DNA from: an uncultured Clostridia bacterium
GTDB taxonomy: Bacteria; Bacillota; Clostridia; Christensenellales; Borkfalkiaceae
DNA length: 48,464 bases
Direction of reading: 5' to 3'
Assembly: GCA_934254725.1 (NCBI GenBank)
Contig: CAKQLR010000008.1
Coordinates: forward strand, 1-48,464
Under the pieces are notes generated by a model that saw only the letters and a list, made by a program, of their open reading frames with translations, made no database searches and had not been told where the DNA came from. Below, piece by piece: positions 24,067 through 33,090 of this stretch (the stretch's first letter is position 1; each line of letters begins with the position of its first letter). The translations under genes and the position numbers were made by a program.

Positions 24067-25743
24067 ATGAAAAAACATATATTTCGTTCGATAAGCATAG
24101 CGACGATGGTTGTGTTTTTAGCGTCGTTTGCCATGATATTCGGCGTGTTGTACACTTATTTTTCAAACGCACAGGCAAAACAGCTTAAAACGGAAACGGC
24201 TTTCGTTGCACAAGGGGTGGGAAACGGAGGGTTGGACTACCTCTCTTCTCTTGAGAGCGGAGAATACCGCATTACGTGGGTTGCCGCCGACGGCACGGTT
24301 TTGTTCGACAACAAGGCGGAGCCGGGCAGCATGGAAAACCACCTGGAAAGGGAAGAAATAAAACAAGCACTTTTAACCGGCGAAGGCTCGAGCACAAGAT
24401 ATTCTTCGGTCGTATCCGAAAAACAATGCTATCACGCATTAAAGCTGAAAGACGGCACCGTTATAAGGCTATCCGAAAGCTACATTACCTGGTGGATGCT
24501 TTTATTCGGAATGCTTCAGCCTATCCTTATTATTATCGCGTTTGCCGTAACGCTCGCGTTGATACTCGCTTACAGGCTGTCGGCAAAAATAGTCAAGCCG
24601 CTTAACGGGCTTAACCTGGAGAACCCCGACCCGAAAGACTGCTACGAAGAGTTGCAGCCGTTGGTTGTAAGGCTTCAGGGGCAACAAGCGGAGTTAAAGC
24701 GCAAACAGGCGGAACTGAAACAGAAAAAGGAAGAATTCGATACCGCTACCGAGCACATGAGCGAGGGCATAGTCCTTCTTAATAAAACGGGCACCGTTCT
24801 CAGCATCAACCCGTCCGCGTCAAAAATACTCGGCATAAGCAAATATTGCGTGGGCAAGGATTTATTGCTTTTCAATCACAGTTTTGAAATTCAGGAACTT
24901 TTAAGGATGTCTGAGAACGACGAACATGCCGAAATCGTTATGCCGATAGGCGGCAGAAACTATCAGATAAACGCAAACGCCATAGTGACCGACGAAAAAC
25001 TTTGCGGCATTGCGTTGATATTGTTCGATATAACCGAAAAAGAAAAAGCGGAAGAAACGAGAAGAGAGTTTACGGCAAACGTATCACACGAACTTAAAAC
25101 CCCTCTTCAAAACATTTCCGGCTATGCGGAGCTTCTCTCCAAAGGTATGGTAAAAGAGGCGGACGTACCTGCGTTTGCCGAACATATTTTCGTAGAAGCA
25201 AAGCGCATGATCTCCTTGGTAGAAGATATAATAAAGCTTTCTCACCTTGACGAAGGCGGCGCGGGTTACAACGCAAAAAAAGTTGATTTGTTTGAAATAG
25301 CAAACCTTACGCACAGAAACCTTCTGCCCGTTGCCGAAAAGAAAAACATAAAATTCAACATTGCGGGCGAACCCGCCGTTTTATGCGGCGTGCCCGAGCT
25401 TCTGTCGGAAATCGTTTACAACCTTTGCGATAACGCTATAAAATATAATAACGAGAACGGCTCGGTAAACCTGAAGGTCGAAAACGGCAAGGACAACGTA
25501 CTGCTTACCGTAAGCGATACGGGTATAGGCATCCCCCTCGAGGAGCAAAACCGCATCTTCGAAAGGTTCTACCGCGTGGATAAAAGCCACTCCAAGGAGG
25601 TAGGCGGAACAGGTCTCGGGCTTTCGATAGTAAAGCACGCAGCCATCATTCACGACGCGCAGATAGAAGTCCGCAGTAAATTGAACGAGGGCACGGAAAT
25701 ACGCGTTTCCTTCCCGAAAGAAAATCAATTTACAAAACAATGA
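24067..25743 (+). CDS. phoR: PhoR-like sensor histidine kinase
   Basis: 558 residues, starting one base after the phoP stop. TM1 at about 10-32, an extracytoplasmic PhoR-type loop to about 140 (YRITWVAADGTVLFDNKAEPG is the usual PAS-like strand set), TM2 at about 143-168, a linker with a Gln/Lys-rich coiled coil (QQAELKRKQAELKQKK), PAS domain (about 225-325), HisKA with His341 in ANVSHELKTPL, and an ATPase domain with NLCDNAIKYN, DTGIGI and GGTGLGLSIVKH. This is the domain order of PhoR, which signals phosphate shortage. The gene is followed by a Pho-box-like promoter. Confidence 0.88.
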   Translation: MKKHIFRSISIATMVVFLASFAMIFGVLYTYFSNAQAKQLKTETAFVAQGVGNGGLDYLSSLESGEYRITWVAADGTVLFDNKAEPGSMENHLEREEIKQALLTGEGSSTRYSSVVSEKQCYHALKLKDGTVIRLSESYITWWMLLFGMLQPILIIIAFAVTLALILAYRLSAKIVKPLNGLNLENPDPKDCYEELQPLVVRLQGQQAELKRKQAELKQKKEEFDTATEHMSEGIVLLNKTGTVLSINPSASKILGISKYCVGKDLLLFNHSFEIQELLRMSENDEHAEIVMPIGGRNYQINANAIVTDEKLCGIALILFDITEKEKAEETRREFTANVSHELKTPLQNISGYAELLSKGMVKEADVPAFAEHIFVEAKRMISLVEDIIKLSHLDEGGAGYNAKKVDLFEIANLTHRNLLPVAEKKNIKFNIAGEPAVLCGVPELLSEIVYNLCDNAIKYNNENGSVNLKVENGKDNVLLTVSDTGIGIPLEEQNRIFERFYRVDKSHSKEVGGTGLGLSIVKHAAIIHDAQIEVRSKLNEGTEIRVSFPKENQFTKQ

Positions 25744-25761
25744 TTTATATTTTGTAATCGT

Positions 25762-25811
25762 TTTACAAAAAGAAAACGTTCTTTTTATAAAAATTTTACA
25801 TTTATTTTACA
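25762..25811 (+). promoter_or_regulatory. Pho-box-like array before the Na/Pi cotransporter gene
   Basis: TTTATA (25784), TTTACA (25795) and TTTACA (25806) are exactly 11 bp apart, and another TTTACA at 25762 is 22 bp (two steps) before the first. Downstream TTGACG (25829) with a weak CCTTAT 17 nt on may be the core promoter; alternatively ATAAAAT at 25822 serves as a -10. Same type of array as at phoP. Confidence 0.55.
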
Positions 25812-25879
25812 ATAACACGGCAATAAAATTGACGTCCGTTTGTTAAACTGCCCTTATGACAAAGGAGATAGTATAACAA

Positions 25880-27622
25880 ATGGACGTTTTTAATTTTCTT
25901 ACGATGATAGGAGGTCTGTGCCTGTTCCTGTTCGGTATGAGCATTATGGGTCAAGCGCTTGAAAGAAGAGCGGGCAGCGGACTGAAAAAAATACTCGGCA
26001 AGCTCACGAACAACCGCCTTGCGGGATTGCTTACCGGTCTCGGAGTAACGGCTGTAATTCAAAGCTCCTCGGCAACCACGGTAATGGTGGTCGGCTTCGT
26101 AAACTCCGGTCTTATGACATTAAGCCAATCGATAAACGTAATTTTCGGGGCGAATATCGGCACGACCGTTACTGCCTGGATACTCAGCCTTGCGGGCATA
26201 GACAGCGGCAACTTCTGGGTGCAATTATTGAAGCCTTCGTCGTTTACCCCGATACTCGCTTTGATAGGCATAATTCTGTATATGCTCTGCAAAAGCAGCA
26301 AAAACAAGGATGCAGGCGTGATACTTCTCGGTTTTGCAACGCTTATGTTCGGAATGGAAACCATGTCGTCCGCCGTTTCCGGATTGAAAGACGTGCCAGG
26401 TTTCAAGGAATTGTTTTTAGTCTTTTCCAACCCCTTCCTCGGGTTGCTTGCCGGCGCGATACTTACCGCTATAATTCAATCGAGTTCGGCTTCCGTAGGT
26501 ATTTTGCAGGCGCTTGCTTCCACTGGCGCGGTGACTTACGGCGCGTCCGTCCCCATCATCATGGGGCAGAACATAGGTACCTGCGTAACCGCGCTTATAT
26601 CCTCTGTCGGCGCTAACAAAAACGCAAAACGCGCGGCAATGGTACACCTGCTTTTCAACGTAATAGGCGCGGCGGTATGGCTTTCGCTGTTCTGCTTGGT
26701 AAAGGCGATATTCAAGCCCATGATTTTAAACGAATCCGCCTCGCTCCTCGGCATAGCGATTATACATTCGGTTTTCAACGTGCTGTGCACGCTGCTTATG
26801 TTCCCGTTCGGAAACCTTCTTGAAAAACTTGTTTGCATAATTATCCCCGATAAAAAGCAGCCCGAAGATCAGATAGAACTTGACGACCGTTTGCTTTTAA
26901 CGCCCGCTCTCGCATTGGCTCAGAGCAGAACGGTTGCCGTAAAAATGGCGGAAACAGCGGTAAGCGCGCTTAACGACGCAATACACGCGCTCACAAATTA
27001 CACCCCCGCGCTTGCAGCTCAGATACGAAAGAAAGAGGACCTTTGCGACCACTACGAAGACATTCTCGGGACCTACCTCATTAAGGTAAGCTCCTGCAAA
27101 TTGGGCGAAGAAGAAAGCGAGGAAACTACCGCGTTATTAAAGTCCATAGGCGATTACGAAAGAATTTCCGACCACGCCGTAAATCTTCTGGAATCCGCAG
27201 AAGAGCTGAGAGAAAAGGGACTTACGTTCACCGAAACAGCCATGTGCGAGTACGACGTTTTAACGAAAGCGGTAAAAGAAGTTCTGTCCCTGTCGCTATC
27301 CGCATTCGAAAACAAGGACACCGAAATAGCGGCTCGAGTAGAGCCTCTCGAGGAAGTGATAGACGAGCTTAAAGAAATCCTCAGGACAAGGCATATCATC
27401 CGTATGAAGGAAGGTTTATGCACTGCCGAAGTAGGTTTCGTCTGGGCAGATTTACTTACTAATCTCGAAAGAGTAAGCGACCATTGCTCGAATATCGCGG
27501 GGTGCATACTCGACACCGCGCAACACAATCTGGATATTCATAAAACGCTTAACGACGCAAAAGCCAAAAGCCCGACTTTCCAGAAATCTTACAACGAATT
27601 CAAACAGAAATACGCTTTATAA
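25880..27622 (+). CDS. Na+/phosphate cotransporter with PhoU-like domain
   Basis: 580 residues. Two inverted Na/Pi-cotransporter repeats (PF02690) are visible: GLGVTAVIQSSSATTVMVVG (about 53-72) and ILTAIIQSSSASVGILQALA (about 195-215), each holding the QSSSA motif, followed by GANIGTTVTAWI and GQNIGTCVTALI. The C-terminal third (about 335-560) is a PhoU-like helical bundle. This is the NptA/YjbB type that imports or exports phosphate with sodium. AAAGGAGATAG lies before ATG. Its place after phoPR and the Pho boxes support a phosphate-starvation role. Confidence 0.92.
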   Translation: MDVFNFLTMIGGLCLFLFGMSIMGQALERRAGSGLKKILGKLTNNRLAGLLTGLGVTAVIQSSSATTVMVVGFVNSGLMTLSQSINVIFGANIGTTVTAWILSLAGIDSGNFWVQLLKPSSFTPILALIGIILYMLCKSSKNKDAGVILLGFATLMFGMETMSSAVSGLKDVPGFKELFLVFSNPFLGLLAGAILTAIIQSSSASVGILQALASTGAVTYGASVPIIMGQNIGTCVTALISSVGANKNAKRAAMVHLLFNVIGAAVWLSLFCLVKAIFKPMILNESASLLGIAIIHSVFNVLCTLLMFPFGNLLEKLVCIIIPDKKQPEDQIELDDRLLLTPALALAQSRTVAVKMAETAVSALNDAIHALTNYTPALAAQIRKKEDLCDHYEDILGTYLIKVSSCKLGEEESEETTALLKSIGDYERISDHAVNLLESAEELREKGLTFTETAMCEYDVLTKAVKEVLSLSLSAFENKDTEIAARVEPLEEVIDELKEILRTRHIIRMKEGLCTAEVGFVWADLLTNLERVSDHCSNIAGCILDTAQHNLDIHKTLNDAKAKSPTFQKSYNEFKQKYAL

Positions 27623-27707
27623 TTCAGCAATGTACGCAGCGCCCCTTTCATGCCCCCCTGTTTTCCCTTTCCGAAAACCTTGATTGTCGGCGTTTATGCG
27701 CCCGTTC

Positions 27708-27743
27708 CCCTCTCGTTCTCTTCCGGACGGGAGGGCTTTTTAT
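27708..27743 (+). terminator. Terminator of the Na/Pi cotransporter gene
   Basis: CCCTCTCGT and ACGGGAGGG pair over 9 bp (one G-U) around a 10-nt loop, followed by CTTTTTATT. Between here and the valS promoter (27744-27861) I see only A/T-rich sequence. Confidence 0.8.
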
Positions 27744-27861
27744 TCCTCCGAAAAATTTTTATTGTAACAGCTAAACTCTTCTTTTCAGGCATATCCGCAT
27801 AGTTGTAATAAGTACAATAGTATATATATAATTTAGTTTGTTTATAATTTACATATTATAT

Positions 27862-27891
27862 TTGACTTTTCCGGCGGGCATGTGCTACAAT
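27862..27891 (+). promoter_or_regulatory. Promoter of valS
   Basis: -35 TTGACT, 18-nt spacer, -10 TACAAT. The leader to 28007 shows no T-box element: the conserved AGGGTGG anti-terminator sequence is absent. Confidence 0.6.
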
Positions 27892-28006
27892 ATTACGGAT
27901 ATTACAGTGAAGTTTTATTCGCTTTTTTGTCTTTTTTACCATAATGCGGAAAAAACGCGGGGCAAACGGCAAAAAGCGCATGCGAACAGGAGGTCATAAA
28001 TTTACT

Positions 28007-30637
28007 ATGGATATGCCTAAGACGTATTCTCCTAAAGAGTTTGAAAAGAGAATATACGAGGAATGGGAAAAACAAGGCTATTTTCACGCTCAGCCTAACG
28101 CGGATAAGATACCCTTTACTGTGGTTATTCCTCCGCCGAACATAACCGGTCAGTTACATATGGGTCACTCGCTCGATCAAACGCTTCAGGACAGCATCGT
28201 CCGCTATAAGCGTATGCAGGGCTACGAAACGCTGTGGCTTCCCGGTACCGACCACGCGTCCATCGCAACCGAAGTTAAAATTATCGAGCAAATGGCTAAG
28301 GAAGGCATTAAGAAAGAGGACCTCGGCAGAGAGGGTTTCCTCGAACGCGCCTGGGCTTGGAAAGAAAAGTACGGCAACCGCATAGTAGAACAGATTAAGC
28401 AACTCGGTTCCTCCTGCGATTGGGACAGGCTCGCTTTCACGATGGACGAAAAATGCTCCAGAGCCGTACGCGAAGTTTTCGTAAATCTCTACAAAAAAGG
28501 GCTTATCTATCAGGGCAGCAAGATAATCAACTGGTGCCCTTGCTGTAAGACCGCCCTTTCGGATGCGGAAGTCGAATACTCCGAAGAGGATTCCTTCTTT
28601 TGGCATCTTCGCTACCCGTTCAAGGACGGAAGCGGCTATCTTGTAGTTGCGACCACCCGTCCGGAAACAATGCTCGGCGATACCGCGGTAGCCGTAAACC
28701 CGACGGATAAACGCTACAAAAAGCTTATAGGAAAGCCCCTTATTCTTCCCCTTGTAAACAAAGAAATCCCCGTTATCGCGGACGAATACGTCGATAAGGA
28801 GTTCGGCTCCGGCGCAGTTAAAATCACCCCGGCGCACGATCCCAACGACTTTGAAGTGGGCTTAAGACACAACCTCGAAGTCATTCGCGTTATGAACGAC
28901 GATGGCACGATGAACGACAAGGCGGGCGCTTACGAAGGACTCGACAGATACGAAGCGAGAAAGAAAATTGTAGAAGACCTTGAAAAATGCGGCTGCCTCG
29001 ACCACATCGAACCGCATGCGCACAACGTAGGTCACTGCTACCGTTGCCACAGCGACGTGGAGCCCATCATTTCCAAACAATGGTTTGTCAAGATGGAGCC
29101 GCTCGCGAAACCCGCAATTGAAGCAGTAAGAAAGAACAAGGTAAAATTCACCCCCGACAGGTTCTCCAAAATTTACTTTAATTGGATGGAGAATATACGC
29201 GACTGGTGTATTTCCCGTCAGCTCTGGTGGGGGCACCGCATACCCGTTTTCTACTGCGAGGACTGCGGCGAAGTTATCGTTGAAAAACAAGATCCTACCG
29301 TTTGCCCGAAGTGCGGTTCCGTTCACTTAAAGCAGGACGAGGACGTACTCGATACCTGGTTTTCCTCCGCCCTCTGGCCGTTCTCCACGCTCGGCTATCC
29401 TGACGCGACGGCAGACCTTGAATACTTCTACCCCACGGACGTACTTGTTACCGGTTACGATATCATCTTCTTCTGGGTAGCAAGAATGATTTTCTCCGGG
29501 CTCGAACATATGAAACGCGTTCCGTTCAAGGACGTTGTTATCCACGGTCTCGTGCGCGACGCACAGGGCAGAAAGATGAGCAAATCTCTCGGCAACGGTA
29601 TCGACCCGCTCGAAATCATAGACGAATACGGCGCGGACTCCTTAAGGTTCTCCCTCATCAACGGCGTATCTGCGGGCAACGATACGAGATTTTCCAAAGA
29701 AAGAACGGAAAGTGCGAGAAACTTCATGAATAAAATATGGAACGCTTCGCGCTTCGTAATAATGAATTGCGAAGGCTCTGTCGTTCCCGATATTTCCGAA
29801 TGTAAACTTACGCTTCCCGATAAGTGGATTATCGGAAAGTTAAATCAGGCGGTAAGAACCGTTACCGCTAATATGGAAAAGTTTGAAATAGGGCTTGCAT
29901 GCGCCGCCCTTTACGACTTCGTGTGGAGCGATTTCTGCGATTGGTTCATCGAACTTGCCAAACCCGTACTCTACGGCGGAGACGAAGCCAAAAAGGCTTC
30001 CGAACTCGGCGTTCTGGTGTTCGTACTCAAAAACACACTCAAACTTCTCCATCCTTTCATTCCGTTCATCACGGAAGAAATTTACCAGAACCTTCCCGGA
30101 ACCGAAGGCAGCATAATGGTATCCGCTTTCCCGAAGTACAACTCTCAGCACAGCTACAAGAAGGACGGAGCGAACATGCAGGCGGTTATGGAAATTATCA
30201 AAACCGTACGCAACATCAAGGCTCAGACGGGCGCCGCTCCTTCGAGAAAGGTACAGCTTTTCGTCAAAACGGAAACCTCTCAGAAGGTCATCACTTCCTG
30301 CAAGGCATATATCGAAAAGCTTGCGGGCGTAAGCGAGATTATTTTCGTCAAGAGCAAGGACGAAGTTCAGGGCAAGGTTGTATCTCAGGTACTTCCCTCT
30401 TGCGAAATGTTCATCCCCCTCGGAGAACTCGTAGACACCGAAAAGGAAATTGCAAGGCTTACGGCGGAGCTTGAAAAGGTAAACGGCGAAATAGCGCGCG
30501 CGGAAGCAAAGCTGAACAACAAGGGCTTTGTGGAAAAAGCACCCAAGGCGCTCATCGACGGCGAAAAGCAGAAGCTTGTGAAGTACGCGGAAATGAAAGA
30601 AAAATTAACGGCGCAAATAAAAGAGTTTGAAGATTAG
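28007..30637 (+). CDS. valS: Valyl-tRNA synthetase
   Basis: 876 residues. Class Ia synthetase joining valine to tRNA-Val. The HIGH motif is HMGH (51-54, in ITGQLHMGHSL); KMSKS is intact (about 523-527); the editing domain has TTRPETMLGDTAVAV and HGLVRDAQGRKMSKS; the zinc-ribbon CEDCGEVI / CPKCG is present; the C-terminal coiled coil is EIARLTAELEKVNGEIARAE. The ATG at 28007 (MDMPKTYSP) fits family N-termini, with AGGAGGT 12 nt upstream; a longer frame from 27944 adds only basic residues and is rejected. Starts the housekeeping run that continues with rnj. Confidence 0.97.
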   Translation: MDMPKTYSPKEFEKRIYEEWEKQGYFHAQPNADKIPFTVVIPPPNITGQLHMGHSLDQTLQDSIVRYKRMQGYETLWLPGTDHASIATEVKIIEQMAKEGIKKEDLGREGFLERAWAWKEKYGNRIVEQIKQLGSSCDWDRLAFTMDEKCSRAVREVFVNLYKKGLIYQGSKIINWCPCCKTALSDAEVEYSEEDSFFWHLRYPFKDGSGYLVVATTRPETMLGDTAVAVNPTDKRYKKLIGKPLILPLVNKEIPVIADEYVDKEFGSGAVKITPAHDPNDFEVGLRHNLEVIRVMNDDGTMNDKAGAYEGLDRYEARKKIVEDLEKCGCLDHIEPHAHNVGHCYRCHSDVEPIISKQWFVKMEPLAKPAIEAVRKNKVKFTPDRFSKIYFNWMENIRDWCISRQLWWGHRIPVFYCEDCGEVIVEKQDPTVCPKCGSVHLKQDEDVLDTWFSSALWPFSTLGYPDATADLEYFYPTDVLVTGYDIIFFWVARMIFSGLEHMKRVPFKDVVIHGLVRDAQGRKMSKSLGNGIDPLEIIDEYGADSLRFSLINGVSAGNDTRFSKERTESARNFMNKIWNASRFVIMNCEGSVVPDISECKLTLPDKWIIGKLNQAVRTVTANMEKFEIGLACAALYDFVWSDFCDWFIELAKPVLYGGDEAKKASELGVLVFVLKNTLKLLHPFIPFITEEIYQNLPGTEGSIMVSAFPKYNSQHSYKKDGANMQAVMEIIKTVRNIKAQTGAAPSRKVQLFVKTETSQKVITSCKAYIEKLAGVSEIIFVKSKDEVQGKVVSQVLPSCEMFIPLGELVDTEKEIARLTAELEKVNGEIARAEAKLNNKGFVEKAPKALIDGEKQKLVKYAEMKEKLTAQIKEFED

Positions 30638-30731
30638 TTCCCTTTAGTCGGGGCGGGTTTTGAAGCTTAGCGGTTTTATTTCCCGCCGCGGCCCGAGCGG
30701 CGAACAATCGACGGGCGACAGGAGATTTTTT

Positions 30732-32384
30732 TTGAAAAATAACAAAACTTTAAAAGTACGTTTTCTCGGCGGTTTAGGCGAAATAGGCAAAAATATGACC
30801 GCCCTCGAATACGGCAAGGACATAATAGTTATAGACGCGGGCGTGGCGTTCCCCACCGAGGCTATGCCGGGCATAGACCTCGTTATCCCCGATACTTCCT
30901 TTCTCGTTCAGAATAAGGACAGAGTTCGCGGGGTGGTTCTTACGCACGGACACGAGGACCATATAGGCGGGCTTCCTTTCCTTTTGAAAGACGTCAACGC
31001 ACCCGTTTACGGAACGAAACTCGCGCTTGCCCTTGCCGAAAGCAAAATGCGCGAAAACCGCATAAGCAACTACAATTTTAACTGTGTAAAACCCGGTAAC
31101 GTAGTGAAATTCGGATGCTTTTCGGTGGAATTCATTCACGTAAATCATTCTATACCGGGCGCCGTGGCTCTTGCCATCACCACCCCCGTCGGCGTGGTTT
31201 TCCACTCGGGGGACTTCAAGGTTGACCTTACCCCCGTAAACGGCGAAATTATGGATATTACCCGTATTTCCGAGATCGGGAAAAAGGGCGTGCTTCTTCT
31301 GATGTGCGAATCCACCAACGTGGAAAGACCCGGCTACACAATGAGCGAGAGCATCGTAGGCGAAACGCTCGACCGCCTTTTTACCGAAAACGACAAACGC
31401 AGGCTTATAATCGCTACGTTTGCTTCCAACGTTTCCCGCTTGCAGCAGATATTAAACCTTGCCGCAAAATATAAAAGAAAGGTGGCTTTTCTCGGACGGA
31501 GCATGGAAAAGGTGACCGAAGCCGCCGCTAAAATAGGCGAGCTGACCATTCCCGAAAACACCATAATTGAGCTTGATAGGCAAAAGAATATTCCCGATAA
31601 GGAACTCTGCATAGTCTCCACAGGCAGCCAGGGCGAGCCGATGAGCGCGCTTACGCGTATGGCGGCGGACGACATCAAAAACGTAAAAATAGGCTCCAAC
31701 GACACGATAATCATTTCCGCTTCCCCCATTCCCGGAAACGAAAAAATGATATATTCCGTAATCAACAGCCTTTACAAGAAAGGGGCGGAAGTAGTCTACG
31801 AAACGCTTGAAAAGATTCACGTTTCAGGGCACGCTTGTCAGGAAGAGCTTAAAATACTTCATTCGCTTGTAAAACCTAAGTTCTTCATACCCGTTCACGG
31901 CGAGTACCGACACTTGAAAAAGCATGTAAAACTCGCAAAATCGCTGGGTATGAAGGAGAGCAGCATGCTGATTGCGGAGATAGGCTCCACCGTGGAACTT
32001 ACCTCTAAATCCATGAAATTCGGCGAAAGCTTCCAGGCGGGATCGAGGCTCGTGGACGGGCTTAACATAGACGACAGCGAACTTATGGTAAGGGACAGAA
32101 AGAACCTTGCCGAAGAGGGCGTTATTTTCGTTGTATGCTGTCTTTCGGCGGAGAGCGCGGAACTTTTGCAGGAGCCTATTATCGTTTGCAAGGGCGTAAC
32201 CCTTACCGACGAGCAAAAAGAAGAAATGAAGCGCATAGTTTCAAACACCGTAAAAAAGAACGATGTTAAATCCATGGGCGATAAATCGGAACTTCGCGGC
32301 GCAATCCGCAGGGCGTTCAAAAACTACGTGTTCAGAAGGACAAAAGGCAACCCGATGGTGTTGCCCGTAATAACCGAAATTTAA
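30732..32384 (+). CDS. rnj: Ribonuclease J
   Basis: 550 residues, the standard length. A beta-CASP metallo-beta-lactamase RNase with 5'-exo and endonuclease activity in mRNA decay and rRNA maturation. Metal ligands lie in LTHGHEDHIGGLPFLL (about 72-87), HSGDFKVDLTP and VHGEYRHL; FLGGLGEIGKNM begins the fold; beta-CASP residues include STGSQGEPMSAL and HVSGHA. The TTG at 30732 has AGGAG seven bases before it and fits family length; an upstream TTG at 30660 would add 24 odd residues over a hairpin-forming leader (CGCCGC/GCGGCG). Confidence 0.95.
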   Translation: MKNNKTLKVRFLGGLGEIGKNMTALEYGKDIIVIDAGVAFPTEAMPGIDLVIPDTSFLVQNKDRVRGVVLTHGHEDHIGGLPFLLKDVNAPVYGTKLALALAESKMRENRISNYNFNCVKPGNVVKFGCFSVEFIHVNHSIPGAVALAITTPVGVVFHSGDFKVDLTPVNGEIMDITRISEIGKKGVLLLMCESTNVERPGYTMSESIVGETLDRLFTENDKRRLIIATFASNVSRLQQILNLAAKYKRKVAFLGRSMEKVTEAAAKIGELTIPENTIIELDRQKNIPDKELCIVSTGSQGEPMSALTRMAADDIKNVKIGSNDTIIISASPIPGNEKMIYSVINSLYKKGAEVVYETLEKIHVSGHACQEELKILHSLVKPKFFIPVHGEYRHLKKHVKLAKSLGMKESSMLIAEIGSTVELTSKSMKFGESFQAGSRLVDGLNIDDSELMVRDRKNLAEEGVIFVVCCLSAESAELLQEPIIVCKGVTLTDEQKEEMKRIVSNTVKKNDVKSMGDKSELRGAIRRAFKNYVFRRTKGNPMVLPVITEI

Positions 32385-32423
32385 TCCCCTTTCCCCTGTT
32401 TTCGGGGAAAACAAAAGCGAAAA

Positions 32424-33041
32424 ATGAGCGAATACACTAAAAGCCTCGTAAAAACCAAGGTAGACGAAAAGCTTTCGGCAATGAGAAAAGATTATAAAGG
32501 CGACGGTATCCCCGTCATTCTCGACGAAAGTATGAACGCCCTTCTTTTAAACGTGAAAATTAAAAACCCGAAAGAAATACTCGAAATAGGGACGGCTACG
32601 GGCTGTTCGGGCATAGCCATGCTCGAAGCGTGCGACGGAAATCTGACAACCCTTGAAACGGACTCCGATCCCTATCTTATCGCCAAAAAGAATTTCGAGC
32701 AGTTCGGGCTTAGCGACAGAGTTACGCAGTACTACGGCGACGCGGGCGAGGTCATTCAAAGCCTGAAAAAAACTTTCGATTTTATCTTTCTCGACGGGCC
32801 GAAGGCGCATTACCTCGAATACTATCCCCTGCTTAAAAACATGCTTAACCCGGGCGGCGTGCTGTTTGCGGACAACGTTTTGTTCCGCGGCTATGTAGAC
32901 CCCGCGTGCAAGTTTCCGAGGAGGTTCATTACGATAGTAAAAAGAATGCGCAAATTCCTTGCCACTGTTTCGGCGGACGAGGATTTTATCTCCGCCGTGT
33001 TCGAGGCGGGCGACGGAATTTTAATAGCCGTAAAGAAGTAA
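32424..33041 (+). CDS. trmR: TrmR-like O-methyltransferase (tRNA 5-hydroxyuridine)
   Basis: 205 residues. Class I methyltransferase of the COG4122/Bacillus YrrM type: EILEIGTATGCSGIAMLEA (SAM motif I), LTTLETDSDPYLIAKKNF, FDFIFLDGPKAHYLEYY (metal-binding Asp) and VLFADNVLFRGYV. In Bacillus TrmR methylates 5-hydroxyuridine 34 of several tRNAs to 5-methoxyuridine; its neighbours there are U32 peptidase-like TrhP genes, as here. A hairpin (TTTCCCC/GGGGAAA) lies between rnj and the ATG; Shine-Dalgarno weak. Confidence 0.82.
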   Translation: MSEYTKSLVKTKVDEKLSAMRKDYKGDGIPVILDESMNALLLNVKIKNPKEILEIGTATGCSGIAMLEACDGNLTTLETDSDPYLIAKKNFEQFGLSDRVTQYYGDAGEVIQSLKKTFDFIFLDGPKAHYLEYYPLLKNMLNPGGVLFADNVLFRGYVDPACKFPRRFITIVKRMRKFLATVSADEDFISAVFEAGDGILIAVKK

Positions 33042-33090
33042 ATTACTTAAAAAGTGTGCTAAAACGCACGTTATCACGGAAAAATACAAA

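Noticed and set aside
27744..28006. T-box riboswitch before valS
   Set aside because: The conserved anti-terminator sequence and specifier hairpin are not present; only a plain promoter is seen.
28154..28837. 227-codon minus-strand frame
   Set aside because: Antisense to the valS catalytic domain, with no promoter or ribosome site.
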